This document shows, piece by piece, positions 16,282-24,300 of a stretch of DNA of 64,000 bases. The translations under genes and the position numbers were made by a program. The stretch's first letter is position 1. Each line of letters opens with the position of its first letter. This DNA is from G965233625 sp965233625 (GTDB lineage: Bacteria > Planctomycetota > Planctomycetia > Pirellulales > Pirellulaceae), in NCBI GenBank assembly GCA_965233625.1, contig OZ247499.1, forward strand, positions 6,324,001 through 6,388,000. Reading direction: 5' to 3'. The notes beneath the pieces were generated by a model. It had not been told where the DNA came from. It saw only the letters and a program-made list of their open reading frames with translations, and did no database searches.

Positions 16282-18537
16282 ATGCCAACTCCAATAACCC
16301 GCTCAATCCGCATTGCCGCCAATATCGTGTTATTTGGCTTGCTGGCGTATCTGCCCGCAATCTGCGTGGCGCAGAACCCGTTTGGCGAAGCGCCGGGCGC
16401 CCCAGCGACGCCTGCCACCGCGCCGAGTGTTGAAGAACTGCTGGGCGAGAAAGACCCGCTGGTGCTGGCGGTGAAAGAGTCGAAGCCGCAGACCGCAGAC
16501 GAATTGCTCAAAGCCACCAAGATGCTGATGGACTACGGCCGTGAAGACGCGGCCCGCACCTACGCCGGTCAGCTGGTTGGCACAAATCCGACTCCCAAGA
16601 CGCTGGCCGCCCTGGTAAACGATTACGGCACGGCTTTCTTCACGGAGATGCGTCGCAACGAGAAGATGGCGCCAGAGGGACCGCAATTATCCGCGTTGGC
16701 TTTAGACGCCGCCTACAAGGTCGCACGCGATCCCGCGTCCATTACGGCCGCCATCGACGCGCTGGAAAGCGATTCGCTCGGCATCCGCATTCAAGGGATG
16801 AAAGACCTGCAGGCCGGTGGCGACGCCGCGGTGGTCGCCTTGATCAATCACCTAGCGGACCCCGCCAAAAAAGACAGAAAGCCAGCCGCCCGTACTGCGC
16901 TGATCAACCTCGGTGTGACTGCGGTGGAAGAACCACTGCTGGCCGCGCTGAGTTCATCCGATGATGCGTTGCGGTCCGAAGCCGCGTTCATCCTGGGTAA
17001 AGTCAAATCCAAACGGGCCATCGAGTTTCTCACCGGCCCGGCTGTGGATCAGAACGAAGCGAAACAGGTCCGTGTGCAGCACCGCAACGCGTTGCTCCGC
17101 ATTCTTGGCGCCGCTCCGACAGAGGAGCAGGCGAAGACGTTTTTAAGGCAACGCGTAGAGTCTTTCCTGGACGGAGAGCCGCCGCGTGAAGTTTCGCTGG
17201 ACGATGAAATTGTTCTTTGGCAATGGAACCCCACAAAACTGGTTCCAGAGCCACGTACGCTTAACGCCCGCGACGCATCGCTACAAACGGCCTCACAACT
17301 AGCCACGCGGCTGTATGCGATTGACAAAGATTCCGCCCAGACACGCGAATCGTACCTGATGGCGTTGCTTGAAGCTGAAAAGAGTATCAACGGTTATGGC
17401 ACGCCGCTGGCATCAGGGCCGGGCACAGCCAGGGCGAACGCTCTATCGCTTGGCGCCGCAGCCGTCGAACAGACACTGACCGACGCGATCAAGGCAGACC
17501 GCATCGCAGCCGCGATCGGCGCCGCCGAAGTGCTGGGCGATATTGTGGATGAAGACGTGTTAGGTCGTGGCGGTCGGCCGCGTCCCTTGGTTCAGGCATT
17601 GCGGCACCCCGATCGCCGGGTGCGGTTTGCGGCGGCGGATTCCATCATGCGGCTGGACCCGCATCGTTCGTTCCCTGGCGCCAGCTATCTGACCGATGCG
17701 CTTCAGTTTCTGGCTGCAACCCACGGAGAACGCCGCGCCGTGGTGGCGCACCCGCGGATCACGCTGGCTCAGAATATCGTCGCTTACCTGAATGCGGCGA
17801 ACATTGAAGCGGCCTCGGCGACGACGGGCCGCGGCGCTTTCAAAGCTGCTGCGGCGCAGCCCGATACAGAATTCCTGATGATCAGCGACGCTATCGATCA
17901 GCCGCCCGCCAACGAGCTTGTACAGATGCTGCGGAAAGACCCGGTGACGGCCCGGCTGCCCATCGCAATCATGGCGCGGGAAGCCAATCTGGCCCGGTTG
18001 CGATCGCAATTTGACGAAGATCCACTGACACTGGTCGGGCCGCAGCCCGTAGAAATGCGGGGGGCCCTGAGAACGGCCCAGCTGCTGTTGCAACTGCCCG
18101 GACGCCGGTTCACGCAGGCCGACGAACGACTGCTGCAAGCACGGACAAGCATCAAGCACCTGACACATCTGCTAAGAGCGCCGCAGGACTACCCGTTCTT
18201 CGACATGCTGAAGGTCGAACCGGCGTTGATCCGCGCGTTCCGCAGCCCGGAATTCACCGAAGCAACGGCTGAAGCTCTGGGTCTACTTGCCACGCCTGCC
18301 GCGCAACTTGCGCTGGTGGAAGTGGCCAGCGAAAACGCCCGCCCGCTGCAAGCCCGGCAGGCCGCCACCAAAGCCTTTGAAGCCGCGGTGAAACGCCGTG
18401 GCTTGCTGTTAACGATCCCCAATATTCAACGTCAGTACACACGCTATAACAACAGCGAAACGCTAGATGCTGACACGCAGGCCGTCCTTGGCAGCGTGCT
18501 CGACGCTATCGAGCTGCCCTCAAAAAAGCAGAAGTAA
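16282..18537 (+). CDS. Secreted HEAT-repeat protein with a receiver-like segment
   Basis: 751-residue exported protein with a signal peptide (1-30, ending CVAQ). Residues about 150-260 contain HEAT-type helical repeats (AVVALINHLADPAKKDRKPAARTALINLG; ALRSEAAFILGKV) and another set lies around 395-470 (VQALRHPDRRVRFAAADSIMRL). Residues about 493-610 read like a degenerate response-regulator receiver: an Asp in LMISDAIDQ after a beta-strand, ELVQMLRKDPVTARLPIAIMAR as the alpha3-beta4 block, and GPQPVE where KPV is normal. No enzyme motif. Likely a periplasmic scaffold; partner unknown. It stands 74 bases before the sigma-54 activator gene. Confidence 0.85.
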   Translation: MPTPITRSIRIAANIVLFGLLAYLPAICVAQNPFGEAPGAPATPATAPSVEELLGEKDPLVLAVKESKPQTADELLKATKMLMDYGREDAARTYAGQLVGTNPTPKTLAALVNDYGTAFFTEMRRNEKMAPEGPQLSALALDAAYKVARDPASITAAIDALESDSLGIRIQGMKDLQAGGDAAVVALINHLADPAKKDRKPAARTALINLGVTAVEEPLLAALSSSDDALRSEAAFILGKVKSKRAIEFLTGPAVDQNEAKQVRVQHRNALLRILGAAPTEEQAKTFLRQRVESFLDGEPPREVSLDDEIVLWQWNPTKLVPEPRTLNARDASLQTASQLATRLYAIDKDSAQTRESYLMALLEAEKSINGYGTPLASGPGTARANALSLGAAAVEQTLTDAIKADRIAAAIGAAEVLGDIVDEDVLGRGGRPRPLVQALRHPDRRVRFAAADSIMRLDPHRSFPGASYLTDALQFLAATHGERRAVVAHPRITLAQNIVAYLNAANIEAASATTGRGAFKAAAAQPDTEFLMISDAIDQPPANELVQMLRKDPVTARLPIAIMAREANLARLRSQFDEDPLTLVGPQPVEMRGALRTAQLLLQLPGRRFTQADERLLQARTSIKHLTHLLRAPQDYPFFDMLKVEPALIRAFRSPEFTEATAEALGLLATPAAQLALVEVASENARPLQARQAATKAFEAAVKRRGLLLTIPNIQRQYTRYNNSETLDADTQAVLGSVLDAIELPSKKQK

Positions 18538-18610
18538 TAAGCACTGAAATGGCACCGCCGGTTTCCGGCAGCTGGTGTCTGTTGCGTGCGATTGAAGGAA
18601 TGTTCGCGTA

Positions 18611-19675
18611 ATGCCCTACGGCTCCCACCCGCGAGAAGAAACAGGCCCGCCCATTCCCGGTTTAATCGGGGCAGGCGAAGCCATGGAGGAGGTCTATCGC
18701 ACCACGCGACGGGTCGCACGCAGTAATGCATCGGTGCTGCTGCTGGGCGAGACGGGTTCTGGTAAAGAATTGATCGCCACGGCGCTGCACCGCCTCAGCA
18801 ACCGCGCGGCTGGACCGCTGGTAAAGGTCAACTGCGGCGCACTGAGCGAAAGCCTGCTAGAGAGCGAACTTTTCGGCCATGTCCGCGGTTCATTCACCGG
18901 GGCCGTCGATAACCGTACGGGCCGGTTTGAAGCGGCGCACACCGGCACCATCTTTCTGGACGAAATCAACTCCACATCGCTGCTGCTGCAGGTCAAACTG
19001 CTGCGGGTGCTGCAAGAGCGTGAGTTCGAAAGAGTGGGCGATACACACACCGTCAGCGTGGATACGCGGGTTATCGCCGCCAGCAACTGCGACCTGATGG
19101 AAGAAGTGGAAAACAAAAAGTTCCGTGAGGATCTGTACTGGCGGCTGAATGTCATCCCCATCCACATCCCGCCGCTGCGCCGCCGCCGGGAAGATATTCC
19201 GCAACTGGCCGCGCACTTTCTTAAAGTTTACAGCGATCTGAACGAACGCTATGTCGTACACATCTCACGCGAAGCGATGGAGATGATGCAGGATTATCAC
19301 TGGCCCGGCAACGTCCGCGAGCTGCAAAACTACATCGAACGCGCCGTGGTGATGGCGGACGGCGATGAGCTGACGGTGGAGCTGCTGCCGGAAATCGTCC
19401 GTGGCGGAGAGCGGCCACGCAGCACAGGCATCCGCGGCGCCGACCTGGAATCGCTGACGTACGAACTGGTCCAGCAGGGTGTCACCGGCGCCGGCGACGA
19501 CGAAGATAAGCTGCACAAGAAGATTGTCAGCAACGTCGAGAAAGAACTGATCGGCCAGGTCATGCTCGCCTGTAACCACGTCCAGACCAAAGCCGCCCGC
19601 ACCCTCGGCATCAACCGCAACACCCTGGCTAAAAAGCTGCAAGAGTACGATCTCGAACCGCAGCCTAATCAGTGA
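18611..19675 (+). CDS. Sigma-54-dependent transcriptional activator without sensor domain
   Basis: Enhancer-binding protein that remodels sigma-54 RNA polymerase using ATP. 354 residues. The AAA+ domain starts almost at once: Walker A GETGSGKE (46-53), ESELFGHVRGSFTGA with the sigma-54-contact loop as GSFTGA (usual GAFTGA, also functional in many proteins), Walker B TIFLDEI (about 115), arginine fingers in REDLYWRLNVIPI, and the sensor II block WPGNVRELQNYIERA. The C-terminal Fis-type helix-turn-helix is LACNHVQTKAARTLGINRNTLAKKLQEY. There is no receiver, GAF or PAS domain, so control must come from a partner or expression level, as with PspF. Confidence 0.95.
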   Translation: MPYGSHPREETGPPIPGLIGAGEAMEEVYRTTRRVARSNASVLLLGETGSGKELIATALHRLSNRAAGPLVKVNCGALSESLLESELFGHVRGSFTGAVDNRTGRFEAAHTGTIFLDEINSTSLLLQVKLLRVLQEREFERVGDTHTVSVDTRVIAASNCDLMEEVENKKFREDLYWRLNVIPIHIPPLRRRREDIPQLAAHFLKVYSDLNERYVVHISREAMEMMQDYHWPGNVRELQNYIERAVVMADGDELTVELLPEIVRGGERPRSTGIRGADLESLTYELVQQGVTGAGDDEDKLHKKIVSNVEKELIGQVMLACNHVQTKAARTLGINRNTLAKKLQEYDLEPQPNQ

Positions 19676-19811
19676 CGGCTGTCTACGATCGTGCCGGTAG
19701 TAGCCACGGACGGGGGCGTTGTTAAACTAAATGAAAATTAGCTGCGGCGCCTTTAGCCGCGGTTCCCGGTAACCAATCACCGTACCCTGCTTCTGGCGGA
19801 AGGACTTGTGG

Positions 19812-20156
19812 ATGGAAATCCCAGTTAGCGACCACGGCAACTATGTTCTCGCCAATACGCAAGGCGTTATTGACGAATCTGCCAACGAGCTGTTCCGTGA
19901 AATTCTTCACCCGGTCGTTGCTGATGGCAAACCGTTGATGGTGAACCTGTCGGGTTCGCCACGCATCAATTCGCGTGGGATCGCCGCGCTGGTGGCTTTG
20001 ACCATCGACGCCAACACCAAAGGCAGCGCCGTGGTGTTTGTCGAACCGGCGCCGTTTGTGGCCAACGTGCTGCAGATCTCGCGGCTGGATACGTTTCTTT
20101 CGCTCCGTGACGATGAAACTGCCGGTCTGCAATACCTGGATGGTTTCCAGAAGTAA
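19812..20156 (+). CDS. STAS-domain protein (anti-sigma-factor antagonist type)
   Basis: 114-residue single STAS domain, as in SpoIIAA-like proteins that bind a kinase/anti-sigma factor and release a sigma factor. The conserved segment is MVNLSGSPRINSRGIAALVAL, with Ser54 at the normal phosphorylation position (family motif D-S-x-G). The second half, GSAVVFVEPAPFVANVLQISRLDTFLSL, fits the end of the fold. ATG at 19812 has AAGGA seven bases before it. No anti-sigma kinase is adjacent; its partner is unknown. Confidence 0.88.
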   Translation: MEIPVSDHGNYVLANTQGVIDESANELFREILHPVVADGKPLMVNLSGSPRINSRGIAALVALTIDANTKGSAVVFVEPAPFVANVLQISRLDTFLSLRDDETAGLQYLDGFQK

Positions 20157-20307
20157 ATCGTTTACCGCAACTGCGAACCTTCGCAGCATCAGATAAATAC
20201 TGCGGATAACCGGCTTCCTGGGTCACAGCGTCTTGCTGATGCGCCTTGCAGCGTGAAACAATAGCGGGTCTCAGCCACCCTTCTTCTTCCCTCGTGAGCT
20301 TCCGGCT

Positions 20308-20853
20308 ATGTCGTTGTCTGACGTTGAATTTCAACCTGTATCCATCACCAGTCCCGCGATGACCACCCTGTTGCAGACGATGCAGCAGATGTACGCCAAC
20401 GGCGACGTCATGCTGCACGGCTTTGAGCCGGTCGACGCCGCGGCTTTTGATCGCGAGAATAAAGACCGCCTCAGCGACAAGAAACGCGCCAAGCAGCTGC
20501 TCGGCACGGCAGCCGTCCGCCAGGCCGCGCCGGAGCTTCAACTGCCTGACTATCTACCCGCACTACCGCGACGCCGGCGGTACGGTTCTTTTGAACTCGA
20601 AGGCGCCATTACACAGATGCTGCTCAACGGCGGCGCCTACGACGGCTGCGGGCTGAATGCTGATCAGGCGCGGGCGCTCAGCGCATCGTTTGTGGAGGAG
20701 ATGCTGGGCGAGGGCCGCGATCATGCATTGATCTATGTGTTCGCCGGTGCGTGGTCGCCGTGGTTTCAGGATGTTGCCTGGGACCATTCGTTTCTGGTCT
20801 TCGACCGCGACGCCCGCCGGTTCTGGCTGTTCTGCGCCACGGATGTTGATTAA
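20308..20853 (+). CDS. Conserved-looking protein of unknown function
   Basis: 181-residue soluble protein that I do not recognise. N-terminal half charged (DRENKDRLSDKKRAKQLL), then PRRRRYGSFELEGAITQMLLNGGAYDGCG, and a C-terminal half rich in aromatics: VFAGAWSPWFQDVAWDHSFLVFDRDARRFWLFCATDVD. No signal peptide or membrane helix. Codon use is like that of its neighbours, which supports a real gene. ATG at 20308 lacks a clear SD. Confidence 0.7.
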   Translation: MSLSDVEFQPVSITSPAMTTLLQTMQQMYANGDVMLHGFEPVDAAAFDRENKDRLSDKKRAKQLLGTAAVRQAAPELQLPDYLPALPRRRRYGSFELEGAITQMLLNGGAYDGCGLNADQARALSASFVEEMLGEGRDHALIYVFAGAWSPWFQDVAWDHSFLVFDRDARRFWLFCATDVD

Positions 20854-21124
20854 TCACGACGTGCTAATGAACCGCCTGGCAGATTGTGCCGGTTAAGGTG
20901 ACTCTTTAGATGGCGCCGGACAGGAAATCCGCTGTACGCGGTTTTTCACCAAACCCTGACCACTAAAGTGTTCACTTGTTCACCTATCGTGTCATAATGA
21001 AAGCAGATGAGCGGGAAGCTCTGACTCTTGGCGGCTAACAGTCTTACCGCCGGCCCGAATGGCCAACCTTTGCCACCTTTGCCCGCACGCGTCTGCGTGT
21101 GGCTATGCGAACAAGGACGGCCCG

Positions 21125-21337
21125 ATGCTGCGCAGAACCACCCTGAAATGCCCGACGTGTGGCCACGACCCGCTGTACAGTGCGCACCGTGACCGGCAAT
21201 CGCCAGTTCAGTACTACATGTGCGGCGGATGCGATGGCGCCTTTGAACATCCGCTCTCGCCGCCTGAACCAGAACCGGCAGACGAGGCGGAAACGCAAAA
21301 CACCACCGATGCGGAAGCAGCACCGGCGGCGGTTTAG
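21125..21337 (+). CDS. Small zinc-ribbon protein
   Basis: About 70 residues: CPTCGHDPLY...YYMCGGCDGAFEHPL gives a four-cysteine zinc ribbon (CxxC-x20ish-CxxC), followed by an acidic Pro/Glu/Ala tail. ATG at 21125 has AAGGA seven bases upstream, which decided this start; an in-frame ATG at 21059 would add 22 residues with three more Cys. Convergent with the giant HEAT gene, 20 bases apart. Function unknown. Confidence 0.6.
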   Translation: MLRRTTLKCPTCGHDPLYSAHRDRQSPVQYYMCGGCDGAFEHPLSPPEPEPADEAETQNTTDAEAAPAAV

Positions 21338-21357
21338 CCGGCTGGATGCGGCAACGA

Positions 21358-24300
21358 CTATTCGTCCTCGTCAGGTTTTTCGAGCTTCAGTTCCTCAGCC
21401 CGCTGCGGATTGATTTTCCAGAGTGCTTCGCGGGCGGTCCGCTGCATGTACTCGTCTTTGGAATCCAGGAAGGTTTCGATCTTCGCCGTTGCCGGTTTGG
21501 CGGCCGGACCAATGTTGCCCAGCACATTGATGGCGCTTTGCACTGGCATCTTCGCCGGGTCCGCCTCAAGCAGTTTCTGCACTTCCGGCACGGCTGGCGC
21601 GGCGGCCGCACCAAATTTGCCCATCGTTGACAATGCGGTCTGTCGCAGATTCTTATCTTCCAGCAGCTTCACCAGTGCGGGCATCACCGCCGCGGCTTGC
21701 TTCTCATACTTGGACACACCGTAGACGGCGCCCCGCACCCGTAGTTTTTCGTCGTTCACATTGGCGGCGAAGGCGGCGCCAATTTCGTCGGCCTCCTTAT
21801 TCATCAGCCCGTAAGCGGCGTTGTTGCGGATCTGCCGTTCCGGGTGTTTCAGCAGTTTGATGATCGCGGGCCGCGACAGCTCTTCCGCCTTCTCGATAGA
21901 ACGCAGGCTGCCCATCGCCGACCGCACCAGTTGCGTGTCTGGCGAGTCCAGAAGTTTCACCAGCTCCGGCGCGGCAGGGGCTGCGCGATCTCGAAAACGA
22001 CCCAGCAGTTCGGCGGCGGTCCGCGCCTGGAATTCGTCGTTCAGCATCGCCTTGAGCTTGGCTACGGCCGGTGTACCGGCTTCGCCCATCGCGGCCAGGG
22101 CAACGGCTGCCGGTTCGAGTTTCTGATCGTCGTCCATCGCCGCCAGCAGCTTCGGGGCGGCTGCGGCGGCGGCTTCTCCCACGTTACGCAACTGATAGGC
22201 GGCGTTGCGGAATTCATCCTCGGAATCAAGCTTCGCGATGAAGTACTTAGCGGCGGCCTCAGGGTCCACCTTCGCCAGCGCGTTTCTCGCGGAATAGTCG
22301 TACTCGCCTTCTTCAAGCAGAGCCAGAATCTGCGGCGCCTGTGACTTGGCGGCTGCTTCTAGTTCCGCCATTGAATGCAAGGCTTTCTCGATCTTCTCCT
22401 CGTCTTCAGACTTTAAGGCTGCTGCCAACGGCGGCAAAGCGGCCGAACGGTCTTCGGTATCCTGCCGCGCCAGGGCAGCGGCGGCCGCGAAAGCGATTTC
22501 CGCGTTCTTGCTTGCTGTAAGCGCCTTGAGCTTGCCAATGGCGGCTTCCGTCGCTTCAAGTTCTTCAAACAGATTGCAGGCTGCAATCACTTTTGTCGCT
22601 TCTTTGTCATCGAGCAGCGGCGTGACCAGTTCGCCCGTATCATAATTGGATAGCGAGTAAATCATGTTACGGCGGGCGTTGTCATCCTTGATCGAAAGCA
22701 TAACCTCGACGCCTGCTTTCAATGCATCAGCGTTGTCGTTGTCAGCGTAAGTCGCCAACCCGAAAATATGCGGCTTACGACCGTCGCTGGCAGTCTTCAG
22801 TTTTTCAAGCAACGCCGTCACCAGCGGCTCAAGCTTCTCTTCTTCTTGAAGAACCTGCATCACACGGTAGATAGTGCTGGAGTTAAACTCCTCATCCGCA
22901 GCAGCATTGGCCAGGGCTTTGTAAACCTCCGGGTGGCCGATGCCCGATTTACCGAGCGCCTCGGCAGCGTGGTAGCTCACCGGCTTTAGCTTGCCGCGAA
23001 CCAGCGCCGCCAGCGCCCGCATATTCTCCTGCGGGACTTTCTTCATCGCAGCAATGCCCCGCGATGCTTCGATGCGGATTTCGTCATCAAGCTCTGTATC
23101 CCCGGCAATCTCAATCAGCGCGGGCAAGGCAGGCTCGCCGATTCTCGCCAGCGCGCTGCGTGCGCTGCTGCGGTTGTCTTCATCTTCGCGGATGATCTTC
23201 GCCAGGGCGGGTGCGGCGGATGCCGGTATGTTCTCTGCGTAGGCAAGCACCTGGACCGCAGCTTGGCGGTGTTCGGGTTTTTCGAGAAGTCCGGCCAGCG
23301 TTTGTAATTCTTCACCGCTTAGCTCGAAGTCCGAAAGCTTGTACGAAGCGGAAGAAGCGACATCTTCGTTCTCGCTCGTCAGCAGCTTTAACAGTTGTGT
23401 CCGCAGCTTTGTTAGCAGCTCTGTGCTGAAATCGGAGTCGTAGTAAACCGCTTCCAGGGCGGCTTCCTGCATTTTCTCATCTTCGGAAGTTAACGCGTCC
23501 AGCATGGCGGGCGTAGGTTCCGCCTGCACGCCTTCGCACATCGCGATTGCCGCCCAGGTGCTCAGCTGCTGATTTTCGTGGTCGCGTAGCGGCGCCAGTT
23601 TGCCTGCATGCCGGTTCCAGGTGTACGAACCTAGGATCGTTTTCACCGCCGCGATGCGGACGGGCATTTCCGCCTTCTCATCCAGGGCAACGGCGAACAC
23701 CTGCTTGGCGGCGGGAAGTCCGATCTCTTCCAGCAGGTCAGAAACTTCGTCGCGGCGTTCTTCGTCGCTGAGCGATTTCACCACATACGGCAGCACTTTT
23801 TCGCGATACTCTTTGACCTCTGCCAGGCTCTGAATGGCTTCCCACTGCTTCTCTGGATCATCACTATCCAGCAGCGCCAGATTAACGGCCGCAACAACTT
23901 TCGGGTTGTCGTGATACTCGGCGTATTCAATCACGCCGTTACGGACGGCCTCTTCTTTATGCTTGATGGCCGCCTCAACCAGTGGCACAACCTTGTCACC
24001 CAGTTCGTCGTAGTACTCTTCCAGGTCGTAGTCATCAATCGCAAAGCTGCGGATGAATTCTGTACGCACTTTCTCATTGTCCGGCGCCGCTTTGTAGGCG
24101 GCCAGGTACGCTTCAACGCGGACGTTGTTTGAAGGATCTTTGCTGGCGACTTCCAGCAGCGGATCAATTGCCGCAGGATCGAAAGCGACGATGGTCGCCA
24201 GGGCGTCCACCGCATCATCGCGGATGCTCGACTCCGCTGCTGAAAGTTGCGATTTCAACGCCGGTAGGACACCGGGCACGGGCGCCTTGGCGTGGGTGAC

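Noticed and set aside
18549..18566. TGGCAC resembling a -24 sigma-54 element before the activator gene
   Set aside because: The -12 element GC at the right spacing is missing (GTTTCC in place of TTGC).
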